Below are positions 21,206 through 29,507 of a stretch of 64,000 nt of DNA, one piece after another (within the stretch, counting starts at the first letter, position 1; each line of letters opens with the position of its first letter). The position numbers and the translations under genes are program-made. The stretch is from Arenicola marina (taxonomy: Eukaryota > Annelida > Polychaeta > Arenicolidae). The stretch lies in the NCBI GenBank assembly GCA_964019135.1, contig OZ025257.1:461501-525500 (forward strand), given 5' to 3'. The notes under the pieces are model-generated. The model did not search any database and was not told the origin of the DNA. It was given only the letters and a program-made list of their open reading frames with translations.

Positions 21206-24200
21206 GAGTCGACGTGTCCTTGGCGGGCGATAATAAGGAACAAAACTGTCCTGCCTGAGCCGCCTGAATAAGCGTATCCTTGGCGGGCGATAATAAGGAA
21301 CAAAACTGTCCCGCCTGAGCCGCCTGAGTAAGCGTATACTTGGCGGGCGATAATACGGAACAAAACGAGTGGGAATCGTGTTTATGGCTTTTCTGGACTG
21401 TCACGCCATGAAACAGCCTCACGTCATGAAACAGTCTCACGTCATGAAACAGCCTAACACCATGGAACAGTCGCACGTCATGGAACAGCCTCACGTCATG
21501 GAACAGTCTCACGCCATGAAACAGCCTCACGTCATGGAACAGTCTCACGTCATGAAACAGCCTAACATCATGGAACAGTCGCACGTCATGGAACAGCCTC
21601 ACGTCATGGAACAGCCTCACGTCATGAAACAGCCTCACGTCATGGAACAGTCTCACGTCATGAAACAGCCTAACATCATGGAACAGTCGCACGTCATGGA
21701 ACAGCCTCACGTCATGGAACAGTCTCACGCCATGAAACAGCCTCACGTCATGAAACAGCCTAACATCATGGAACAGTCGCACGTCATGGAACAGCCTCAC
21801 GTCATGGAACAGCCTCACGTCATGGAACAGTCTCACGCCATGAAACAGCCTCACGTCATGAAACAGCCTAACACCATGGAACAATCGCACGTCATGGAAC
21901 AGCCTCACGTCATGGAACAGTCTCACGTTATGGAACGGCCTCACGTCATGAAACAGTCTCACGCCATGAAACAGCCTCACGTCATGAAACAGTCGCACGT
22001 CATGGAACAGTCGCACGTCATGGAACAGCCGCACGTCATGGAACAGCCTCACGTCATGAAACAGCCTCACGTCATGAAACAGTCTCACGTTATGAAACAG
22101 CCTAACATCATGGAACAGTCGCACGTCATGGAACAGCCTCACGTCATGAAACAGCCTTACGTCATGAAACAGTCGCACATCATGGAACAGTCGCACATCA
22201 TGGAACAGCCTCACGTCATGAAACAGTCGCACATCATGGAACAGTCGCACGTCATGGAACAGCCGCACGTCATGGAACAGCCTCACGTCATGAAACAGCC
22301 TCACGTCATGAAACAGTCGCACGTCATGGAACAGTCGCACGTCATGGAACAGCCTCACGTCATGAAACAGTCGCACATCATGGAACAGTCGCACGTCATG
22401 GAACAGCCGCACGTCATGGAACAGCCTCACGTCATGAAACAGCCTTACGTCATGAAACAGTCGCACGTCATGGAACAGCCTCACGTCATGAAACAGCCTC
22501 ACGTCATGAAACAGTCGCACATCATGGAACAGTCGCACGTCATGGAACAGCCGCACGTCATGGAACAGCCTCACGTCATGAAACACCCTCACGTCATGAA
22601 ACAGTCTCACGTTATGAAACAGCCTAACATCATGGAACAGTCGCACGTCATGGAACAGCCTCACGTCATGAAACAGCCTTACGTCATGAAACAGTCTCAC
22701 GTCATGAAACAGCCTCACGTCATGGAACAGTCGCACGTCATGGAACAGCATCACGTCATGAAACAGCCTCACGTCATGAAACAGTCTCACGTCATGGAAC
22801 AGTCTCACGTCATGGAACAGCCTCACGTCATGAAACAGTCTCACGTCATGGAACAGTCTCACGTCATGGAACAGCCTCACGTCATGAAACAGTCTCACGT
22901 CATGGAACAGTCTCACGTCATGGAACAGCCTCACGTCATGAAACAGCCTCACGTCATGAAACAGTCTCACGTCATGGAACAGTCTCACGTCATGGAACAG
23001 CCTCACGTCATGAAACAGTCTCACGTCATGGAACAGTCTCACGTCATGGAACAGCCTCACGTCATGAAACAGTCTCACGTTATGGAACAGCCTCACGTCA
23101 TGGAACAGCCTCACGTCATGAAACAGTCTCACGTCATGGAACAGCCTCACGTCATGAAACAGCCTCACGTCATGGAACAGTCTCACGCCATGAAACAGCC
23201 TCACGTCATGAAACAGCCTCACGTCATGAAACAGCCTAACATCATGGAACAGTCGCACGTTATGGAACAGCCTCACGTCATGGAACAGCCTCACGTCATG
23301 AAACAGTCTCACGTCATGGAACAGTCTCACGCCATGAAACAGCCTCACGTCATGAAACAGCCTCACGTCATGAAACAGCCTAACATCATGGAACAATCGC
23401 ACGTCATGGAACAGCCTCACGTCATGGAACAGTCTCACGTTATGGAACGGCCTCACGTCATGAAACAGCCTCACGTCATGGAACAGTCGCACGTCATGAA
23501 ACAGCCTTACGTCATGAAACAGTCTCACGTCATGAAACAGCCTGACATCATGGAACAGTCGCACGTCATGGAACAGCCGCACGTCATGGAACAGCCTCAC
23601 GTCATGAAACAGTCTCACGTCATGGAACAGCCTCACGTCATGAAACAGCCTCACGTCATGGAACAGTCTCACGCCATGAAACAGCCTCACGTCATGAAAC
23701 AGCCTCACGTCATGAAACAGCCTGACATCATGGAACAGTCGCACGTCATGGAACAGCCGCACGTCATGGAACAGCCTCACGTCATGAAACAGTCTCACGT
23801 CATGGAACAGCCTCACGTCATGAAACAGCCTCACGTCATGGAACAGTCTCACGCCATGAAATAGCCTCACGTCATGAAACAGCCTCACGTCATGAAACAG
23901 CCTCACGTCATGAAACAGTCTCACGTTATTAAACAGCCTAACATCATGGAACAGTCGCACGTCATGGAACAGCCTCACGTCATGAAACAGCCTTACGTCA
24001 TGAAACAGTCTCACGTCATGAAACAGCCTCACGTCATGGAACAGTCGCACGTCATGGAACAGCATCACGTCATGAAACAGCCTCACGCCATGGAACAGTC
24101 TCACGCCATGAAACAGCCGCACGTCATGGAACAGCCTCACGTCATGAAACAGCCTCACGTCATGAAACAGTCTCACGTTATTAAACAGCCTAACATCATG

Positions 24201-26450
24201 GAACAGTCGCACGTCATGGAACAGCCTCACGTCATGAAACAGCCTTACGTCATGAAACAGTCTCACGTCATGAAACAGCCTCACGTCATGGAACAGTCGC
24301 ACGTCATGGAACAGCATCACGTCATGAAACAGCCTCACGCCATGAAACAGTCTCACGTTATGGAACAGCCTCACGTCATGAAACAGCCTCACGTCATGAA
24401 ACAGTCTCACGTCATGGAACAGTCTCACGTCATGGAACAGCATCACGTCATGAAACAGCCTCACGTCATGAAACAGTCTCACGTCATGGAACAGTCTCAC
24501 GTCATGGAACAGCCTCACGTCATGAAACAGCCTCACGTCATGAAACAGCCTCACGTCATGAAACAGTCTCACGTCATGAAACAGCCTCACGTCATGGAAC
24601 AGTCTCACGTCATGGAACAGCCTCACGTCATGGAACAGCCTCACGTCATGAAACAGTCTCACGTCATGAAACAGTCTCACGTCATGGAACAGCTTCACGT
24701 CATGGAACGGCCTCACGTCATGAAACAGCCTCACGTCATGAAACAGTCTCACGTCATGGAACAGTCTCACGTCATGGAACAGCCTCACGTCATGAAACAG
24801 CCTCACGTCATGAAACAGCCTCACGTCATGAAACAGTCTCACGTCATGAAACAGCCTAACATCATGGAACAGTCGCACGTCATGGAACAGCCTCACGTCA
24901 TGAAACAGCCTCACGTCATGAAACAGCCTCACGTCATGAAACAGTCTCACGTCATGAAACAGCCTAACATCATGGAACAGTCGCACGTCATGGAACAGTC
25001 TCACGTCATGAAACAGCCTTACGTCATGAAACAGTCTCACGTCATGAAACAGCCTAACATCATGGAACAGTCGCACGTCATGGAACAGTCGCAAGTCATG
25101 GAACAGCCTAACGTCATAAAACAGCCTCACGTCATAAAACAGTCTCACGCCATGAAACAGCCTAACATCATGGAACAGTCGCACGTCATGGAACAGCCGC
25201 ACGTCATGGAACAGCCTCACGCCATGAAACAGTCTCACGTTATGGAACAGCCTCACGTCATGAAACAGCCTCACGTCATGAAACAGTCTCACGTCATGGA
25301 ACAGTCTCACGTCATGGAACAGCCTCACGTCATGAAACAGCCTCACGTCATAAAACAGTCTCACGTCATGGAACAGTCTCACGTCATGGAACAGCCTCAC
25401 GTCATGAAACAGTCTCACGTCATGAAACAGTCTCACGTCATGAAACAGCCTAACATCATGGAACAGTCGCACGTCATGGAACAACCTAACGTCATGAAAC
25501 AGCCTCACGTCATGAAACAGTCTCACGTCATGAAACAGCCTCACGTCATGAAACAGCCTAACATTATGGAACAGTCGCACGTCATGGAACAACCTCACGT
25601 CATTGAACAGCCTCACGTCATGAAACAGGATCACGTCATGAAACAGTCTCACGTCATGAAACAGCCTAACATTATGGAACAGTCGCACGTCATTAAACAG
25701 CCTCACGTCATGAAACAGGATCACGTCATGAAACAGTCGCACGTCATGAAACAGTCTCACGTCATGAAACAGCCTCACGTCATGAAACAGCCTCACGTCA
25801 TGGAACAGTCTCACGTCATAAAACAGCCTCACGTCATGGAACAGTCGCACGTCATGGAACAGCCTCACGTCATGAAACAGCCTCACGTCATGAAACAGCG
25901 TCACGTCATGGAACAGCCTAACATCATGGAACAGTCGCACGTCATGGAACAGCCTCACGTCATGAAACAGCCTTACGTCATGAAACAGTCGCACGTTATG
26001 GAACAGCCTCACGTCATGAAACAGTCTCACGTCATGAAACAGCCTCACGTCATGAAACAGTCTCACGTCATGAAACAGCCTCACGTCATGGAACAGCCTC
26101 ACGTCATGAAACAGCTTCACGTCATGAAACAGTCTCACGTCATGAAACAGCCTCACGTCATGGAACAGTCGCACGTCATGGAACAGCCTCACGTCATGAA
26201 ACAGTCTCACGTCATGAAACAGCCTAACATCATGGAACAGTCGCACGTCATGGAACAGCCTCACGCCATGGAACAGCCTCACGTCATGGAACAGCCTCAC
26301 GTCATGGAACAGTCGCACGTCATGGAACAGTCTCACGTCATGAAACAGCCTTACGTCATGAAACAGTCTCACGTCATGAAACAGCCTCACGTCATGAAAC
26401 AGCCTCACGTCATGAAACAGCTTCACGTCATGAAACAGTCGCACAGTCAT
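21153..26450 (-). CDS. candidate giant hexapeptide-repeat protein (RLFHDV)n, 1765 residues
   Basis: A single uninterrupted minus-strand frame starts at an ATG (26450) and ends at TAA just past the 60-bp repeat. An in-frame TAA lies ten codons upstream of the ATG, so the frame is bounded. Residues 4 to about 1685 are some 280 tandem copies of RLFHDV, followed by 2.7 copies of a 20-residue repeat (FCSLLSPAKDT...AAQAGQ) and a short tail with two adjacent Cys. There is no signal peptide or membrane segment. The notable point is codon-level variation. Arg appears as AGG, AGA, CGA and CGG, Phe as TTT/TTC, Asp as GAC/GAT, Leu as CTG/TTG/CTA, and Val with all four third bases. Replacements (HGV, HNV, FYD, KLF) occur in a minority of units. 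The plus-strand frame instead changes K/E, P/S and H/N/Y/D throughout and has one stop. I recognise no family. It may be a real repetitive protein or exon, or satellite DNA that happens to vary this way. Confidence 0.42.
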   Translation of the reverse strand: MTVRLFHDVKLFHDVRLFHDVRLFHDVRLFHDVRLFHDVRLFHDVRLFHDVRLFHDVRLFHGVRLFHDVRLFHDVRLFHDVRLFHDVRLFHDVRLFHDVRLFHDVRLFHDVKLFHDVRLFHDVRLFHDVRLFHDVRLFHDVRLFHDVRLFHNVRLFHDVRLFHDVRLFHDVRLFHDVRLFHDVTLFHDVRLFHDVRLFHDVRLFHDVRLFYDVRLFHDVRLFHDVRLFHDVRLFHDVRLFHDVILFHDVRLFNDVRLFHNVRLFHDVRLFHDVILFHDVRLFNDVRLFHDVRLFHNVRLFHDVRLFHDVRLFHDVRLFHDVRLFHDVRLFHDVRLFHDVRLFHDVRLFHDVRLFHDVRLFHDVRLFYDVRLFHDVRLFHDVRLFHDVRLFHDVRLFHDVRLFHNVRLFHGVRLFHDVRLFHDVRLFHDVRLFHGVRLFYDVRLFYDVRLFHDLRLFHDVRLFHDVRLFHDVRLFHDVRLFHDVRLFHDVRLFHDVRLFHDVRLFHDVRLFHDVRLFHDVRLFHDVRLFHDVRLFHDVRLFHDVRLFHDVRLFHDVRLFHDVRLFHDVRLFHDVRLFHDVRPFHDVKLFHDVRLFHDVRLFHDVRLFHDVRLFHDVRLFHDVRLFHDVRLFHDVRLFHDVRLFHDVRLFHDVRLFHDVRLFHDVRLFHDVMLFHDVRLFHDVRLFHDVRLFHDVRLFHNVRLFHGVRLFHDVMLFHDVRLFHDVRLFHDVRLFHDVRLFHDVRLFHDVRLFHDVRLFNNVRLFHDVRLFHDVRLFHDVRLFHGVRLFHGVRLFHDVMLFHDVRLFHDVRLFHDVRLFHDVRLFHDVRLFHDVRLFHDVRLFNNVRLFHDVRLFHDVRLFHDVRLFHGVRLFHDVRLFHDVRLFHDVRLFHDVRLFHDVRLFHDVRLFHDVRLFHDVRLFHDVRLFHGVRLFHDVRLFHDVRLFHDVRLFHDVRLFHDVRLFHDVRLFHDVRLFHDVRLFHDVRLFHDVRLFHDVRLFHDVRPFHNVRLFHDVRLFHDVRLFHDVRLFHDVRLFHDVRLFHGVRLFHDVRLFHDVRLFHDVRLFHNVRLFHDVRLFHDVRLFHDVRLFHGVRLFHDVRLFHDVRLFHDVRLFHDVRLFHDVRLFHNVRLFHDVRLFHDVRLFHDVRLFHDVRLFHDVRLFHDVRLFHDVRLFHDVRLFHDVRLFHDVRLFHDVRLFHDVRLFHDVRLFHDVRLFHDVRLFHDVRLFHDVRLFHDVMLFHDVRLFHDVRLFHDVRLFHDVRLFHDVRLFHDVRLFHDVRLFHNVRLFHDVRVFHDVRLFHDVRLFHDVRLFHDVRLFHDVRLFHDVRLFHDVRLFHDVRLFHDVRLFHDVRLFHDVRLFHDVRLFHDVRLFHDVRLFHDVRLFHDVRLFHDVRLFHDVRLFHDVRLFHDVRLFHDVRLFHDVRLFHDVRLFHDVRLFHDVRLFHDVRLFHDVRLFHNVRLFHDVRLFHDVRLFHDVRLFHDVRLFHDVRLFHDVRLFHGVRLFHDVRPFHNVRLFHDVRLFHDVRLFHGVRLFHDVRLFHGVRLFHDVRLFHDVRLFHDVRLFHDVRLFHDVRLFHGVRLFHDVRLFHDVRLFHDVRLFHDVRLFHDVRLFHDVRLFHDVRLFHDVRLFHDVRLFHDVRLFHDVRLFHGVRLFHDVRLFHDVRLFHGVRLFHDVRLFHDVRLFHGVTVQKSHKHDSHSFCSVLSPAKYTLTQAAQAGQFCSLLSPAKDTLIQAAQAGQFCSLLSPAKDTSTRDSLEHVCCRFSTQTAQ
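21206..21367. repeat. 60-bp tandem repeat, 2.7 copies
   Basis: TTGGCGGGCGATAATA recurs at 21220, 21280 and 21340, exactly 60 bp apart. On the minus strand it stays in frame with the adjacent 18-bp array and gives a 20-residue repeat containing FCSLLSPAKDT and AAQAGQ. It is therefore included in the candidate coding region. Confidence 0.92.
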
Positions 26451-26455
26451 ACAGC
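21399..26455. repeat. 18-bp minisatellite (CACGTCATGAAACAGCCT), about 281 copies
   Basis: The unit CACGTCATGAAACAGCCT recurs without length change over 5 kb. Common alternatives are CATGGAACAG, CAGTCT, CAGTCG and AACATCATG. There are essentially no indels, unlike most other arrays here, so the frame is held throughout. Most units contain ACGTCA, that is TGACGT on the minus strand, a CRE-like half site. The plus strand is also open as MKQPHV/MEQSHV, except for one TAG at 23862-23864. Degenerate copies continue to about 26487. Confidence 0.97.
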
Positions 26456-26509
26456 AGTGTGACGTCGTGAAACAGCCTTACGTTTGGTAAAGACCTGCGC
26501 GCGTCGCCA

Positions 26510-26755
26510 CTTGTACTAACAGATATTACCCCTGTAACATACCCTCACCTCACCCCTTCTACTAACAGATGATATTCCTCTACCATACCCTCACCTCACC
26601 CCTTGTACTAACAGATGATATTCCTATACCATACCCTCACCTCACCCCTTGTATTAACAGATGATATTCCTATACCATACCCTCACCTCACCCCTTGCAT
26701 TAGCATATGTTACCCCTGTAACATACCCTCACCTCACCCCTTGTATTAACTGGTA
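26510..26755. repeat. 46-bp tandem repeat, about 5 copies
   Basis: Units contain TGTACTAACAGAT, ATTCCTATACC and CATACCCTCACCTCACCCC, repeating at about 46-bp steps. Non-coding. Confidence 0.88.
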
Positions 26756-26934
26756 TCTCTTGCATCACACTGCCGACCACCCTGCCAAGAGATAACTGTG
26801 AGCCGCGAAGGAAGCAAACACTGCTACAAGACAAGTGAGGTACAACCGGTTGTTTCCCTGTGGAGTGTGCCTCTCTCTGGGTGGTCAAGGCGCCATGGCA
26901 TTATTCTCCCTGTCCCTATATTCATGTAGCACTG

Positions 26935-26947
26935 CATTAACACTACT
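26935..26947. repeat. left target-site duplication of the SINE
   Basis: CATTAACACTACT, identical to the copy at 27211-27223. Confidence 0.9.
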
Positions 26948-27210
26948 GGGGCCGGCGCGACAGCTCAGTGGGTTAGAGCGCTCGCATTGAGTGCTCTGGT
27001 CACCTGAGAGCCTAACGGCACGTGAGTCGGTGGTTCGAGCCCTGCTGTGGCCATATCTGTCTGGTCGCAGGATAAAGATCCCATGTCTTTCTTCGTAAAG
27101 AGTAGGGGGTTACCCCCGGGGACATGGCTCCACTCTCCCTTCCTTCTCCCATTGACGCGATATAACCAAAAGTGGTTAAAGCGTCCTGAATAACCAACCA
27201 ACCAACCAAC
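26948..27210 (+). mobile_element. tRNA-derived SINE with 13-bp TSD
   Basis: The head carries a Pol III A-box-like CAGCTCAGTGG (26961-26971) and a B box GGTTCGAGCCC (27032-27042). About 140 bp of non-tRNA body follows, ending in (CCAA)n. A perfect 13-bp target-site duplication, CATTAACACTACT, flanks it at 26935-26947 and 27211-27223. A perfect TSD suggests a fairly recent insertion by LINE machinery. Pol III internal promoters drive such elements. The A-to-B spacing is longer than in a plain tRNA, so this is not a functional tRNA gene. The family name is not assigned. Confidence 0.88.
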
Positions 27211-27223
27211 CATTAACACTACT
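27211..27223. repeat. right target-site duplication of the SINE
   Basis: CATTAACACTACT, directly after the CCAA tail. Confidence 0.9.
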
Positions 27224-27269
27224 AAACCGTCAGGCTCAGGGCCTTCAATGAAGTCACAAGGAAAAATAT

Positions 27270-27425
27270 TTGCTCTTCCTAAAAGAGAAATAGTTGTATA
27301 TTTCTCCCTAAAAGAGAAATAGTTGTATATTTCTCCCTAAAAGAGAAATAGTTGTATATTTCTCCCTAAAAGATAAATACTTGTTCTTCGTCAAGGAGAA
27401 ATAATTCTTCTTAAAAGCGAATTAG
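27270..27425. repeat. 29-bp AT-rich tandem repeat, about 4-5 copies
   Basis: CTAAAAGAGAAATAGTTGTA recurs at 29-bp steps (27279, 27308 and onward), then decays into diverged copies. Non-coding. Confidence 0.88.
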
Positions 27426-27488
27426 TTGTTATTCAGGGTCTCTCACCAGGAAAAGATATGTATCACCTGGTATCCTTGACAACGTTAA

Positions 27489-29504
27489 TTACCACTGCGA
27501 ATGGGATACTGAAAGTGGAAACAGGAAGTGCATTGTGACGTCACTCACCGACACTTTGCGAGCGCCTTTGGCTTTGCCGTTACCATGGGGAGCGCTGGAG
27601 TTGGTGAGTTGGAGGGTGACGAGGGGAATGCTGGCGCAGAGGTTGGCCTGTCGCATAGCCTGGGCCAGGATGTGACCTCTCACCGAGATCCCCTCATCCC
27701 CCTCCCCAGGCCGGGCCAGCCACCCTCGCCCCGCCCTCACCACCACCGGTTCAGACGGGCAGGGGGCCGAGCACCCCGGCGTCGGCACATCCCAGGGGTG
27801 CGTATCCTGAGAAGCTGCATGCTGCGAGGATATATCCCGGGAGGATTTAACCTGGGAGGTTGTATCCTGGGAGGTTGTATCCTGGGAGGTTGTATCCTGG
27901 GAGGTTGTATCCTGGGAGGTAGTATCCTGGGAGGTTGTATCCTGGGGGGTTTTATCCTGGGAGGTTGTATCCTGGGAGGTTGTATCCTGGGAGGTTGTAT
28001 CCTGGGAGGTTGTATCCTGGGAGGTAGTATCCTGTGACGCTATTTCCTGTAAGGCTATATCCTGGGAGGCTATATCCCGTGACGTCACACGCCTGGAGCT
28101 CATATCTTGGCAGGTCATATCTTTAGAGATCACATTATTAAAGGTCACATCCTTAGAGGTCGCATCAATTGAGGTCACACAGTTGATGCCATTACTTTCA
28201 TTAGGATGTGATATCCCACCAGTGACCCCACCAGTGACACCACCAGTGACCCCATCAGTGACCCCATCAGTGACCCCATCAGTGACCCCATCAGTGACCC
28301 CATCAGTGACCCCATCAGTGACCCCATCAGTGACCCCACCGGAGACACCACCAGTGACCCCATCAGTGACCCCACCGGAGACAGAAGAAGGTGGGTAGTA
28401 ATCCGGCAGGTGGCGCGGCATTAGCAGTAATCCAGATTGGAGAGCGAGTTGATTCAGGGGTCCGAGAGTAGCAGGCCCCTGTGACTGGCCTCCGGTCCCC
28501 TTGGGCGGCTGCTGCTGCTTCAGGCCCTGGCGGTCACTGTGATCGCTGTAGTGGAGACTGTGGTCGAGACTGTGGTCGAGACTGTGAGGGTTGTGGATAT
28601 TGTGGCCTAGGGTGTTGTTGTGGCCCGGGCTGTGGGTGTTATGGCCTTGGATGGTGTTGTGGCCGTGGATGGTGTTGTGGCCGTGGCTGTGGGTGTTGTT
28701 GTGGCCGTGGCTGTGGCTGTTGTGGCTGTGGGTGTTGTGGCCCTGGCTGTGGCTGCGGCTGCCACTGCGTAAGAAGAGCGCGCGGAGGCCTTGCAATGCT
28801 GTGCAGTGGGCGGGCGGGCTGGCAGTGGGTGGCGGGCCGGCTCCGGACCGCTGCCAGGAGCCTGACACCCCTCGGCCTGGTACAGGGCTGACCGACCGTT
28901 GGGGCCGGAACTCCACTCTCCTGACAGACTGGGCACCTGTGGAGTGGTCAGTGCCACAGGGCGGGGTCACGTCAGGGGCAGGGTAGGGGGAGGGGTTTCC
29001 GCTGCCGCCAGAGGGCTGGTTCCCACCCACAGTCACAGCGTCGCTATCTCTCTTCTGGTTACCACGCTGTGTGTGAAGCTCAGCGCCACCTAGAGCATGT
29101 AGAGTGAGACTTTGGCTGACGCCTGACTCAGCACTATTCCCCGGGAGTGCGGCCACCACTCCCTCACCCCCAAGGCGTGCGGTGTCCGGCATGACACGCC
29201 CTCGCGCGCGGCCCCCTCCCCCAGTGGCAGCCAGCGGGGTGGTGGGTCGCAGTGACTGGCCGGGTTGGGGTGTCCCACGGGGAGAGGGTTGGGGTGTCCC
29301 ACGTGGAGAGGGTTGGGGTGTCCCGGATAGGGAAGGTTGGGGTGTCCCGTGACCCCCCAGACGCGGGACCAGGGCTGGGCAGGGGTGTGAGGGCTGGGGG
29401 CATGGGGAGGGGTTCGGGCAGCCCAGCCCCGGGCAATCCCGGCCTGTGGGGACCCCCCTGAGGCGTGGCCCGCACTCCTGCCACAAACCGTCTTCACTCT
29501 CCAT
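27489..29504 (-). CDS. hypothetical low-complexity protein or exon, 671 residues
   Basis: The minus-strand frame runs from ATG (29504) to TAA (27489). Its N-terminal part is Pro/Gly-rich, with four GTPQPSPR-like octads (24-bp DNA repeat at 29262-29352). A His/Asn-rich tract of SHGHN and IHGHN type follows (about 28550-28760), then GVTD tetrads (12-bp repeat, 28211-28385), then SQDTT pentads (15-bp repeat, 27801-28080). The non-repetitive C-terminal region contains RGHILAQAMRQANLCASIPL and a basic patch GKAKGARK. Stretches with no repeat, about 250 codons at 28760-29500 and 110 at 27489-27830, also stay open, which argues against pure chance. I recognise no domain. TAG ACA immediately precedes the ATG, so the true 5' end could instead be a splice acceptor. 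The region could be a large exon, a pseudogene or a chance frame. Confidence 0.45.
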   Translation of the reverse strand: MESEDGLWQECGPRLRGVPTGRDCPGLGCPNPSPCPQPSHPCPALVPRLGGHGTPQPSLSGTPQPSPRGTPQPSPRGTPQPGQSLRPTTPLAATGGGGRARGRVMPDTARLGGEGVVAALPGNSAESGVSQSLTLHALGGAELHTQRGNQKRDSDAVTVGGNQPSGGSGNPSPYPAPDVTPPCGTDHSTGAQSVRRVEFRPQRSVSPVPGRGVSGSWQRSGAGPPPTASPPAHCTALQGLRALFLRSGSRSHSQGHNTHSHNSHSHGHNNTHSHGHNTIHGHNTIQGHNTHSPGHNNTLGHNIHNPHSLDHSLDHSLHYSDHSDRQGLKQQQPPKGTGGQSQGPATLGPLNQLALQSGLLLMPRHLPDYYPPSSVSGGVTDGVTGGVSGGVTDGVTDGVTDGVTDGVTDGVTDGVTDGVTGGVTGGVTGGISHPNESNGINCVTSIDATSKDVTFNNVISKDMTCQDMSSRRVTSRDIASQDIALQEIASQDTTSQDTTSQDTTSQDTTSQDTTSQDKTPQDTTSQDTTSQDTTSQDTTSQDTTSQDTTSQVKSSRDISSQHAASQDTHPWDVPTPGCSAPCPSEPVVVRAGRGWLARPGEGDEGISVRGHILAQAMRQANLCASIPLVTLQLTNSSAPHGNGKAKGARKVSVSDVTMHFLFPLSVSHSQW
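27801..28080. repeat. 15-bp tandem repeat (GGTTGTATCCTGGGA), about 15 copies
   Basis: Homogeneous copies at 27858-28030 with diverged copies on both sides. In the minus-strand frame they encode SQDTT. The other frames are open too, so the repeat alone is not evidence of coding. Confidence 0.92.
28211..28385. repeat. 12-bp tandem repeat (CCATCAGTGACC), about 14 copies
   Basis: CCATCAGTGACC units with CCACCAGTGACC and CCGGAGACACCA variants. They encode GVTD on the minus strand inside the 671-residue frame. Confidence 0.92.
28550..28760. repeat. GTGTTGTGGCC / CGTGGCTGTGG short repeats
   Basis: Degenerate 6-, 12- and 18-bp steps of TGTGGCCGTGG and GGGTGTTGTGG. On the minus strand they give the His/Asn-rich SHGHN tract. 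Confidence 0.8.
29262..29352. repeat. 24-bp tandem repeat, about 3.8 copies
   Basis: GGTTGGGGTGTCCCACG units repeat at 24 bp and encode GTPQPSPR-like octads on the minus strand. Confidence 0.85.
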
Positions 29505-29507
29505 TGT

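Noticed and set aside
21369-26462. Plus-strand MKQPHV/MEQSHV frames as the coding strand of the 18-bp array
   Set aside because: Common variants change amino acids on plus, and there is an internal TAG at 23862. The minus strand absorbs the same changes silently.
26950-27045. Functional tRNA gene
   Set aside because: The A and B boxes are present but their spacing is too long, there is no sound acceptor stem, and the sequence continues into a SINE body with a CCAA tail and TSDs.
28481-28891. Plus-strand Cys/Gly-rich frame (GRDCGRDCEGCGYC)
   Set aside because: It is the antisense of the His/Asn-rich tract of the longer 671-codon minus frame, which also covers the unique flanks.
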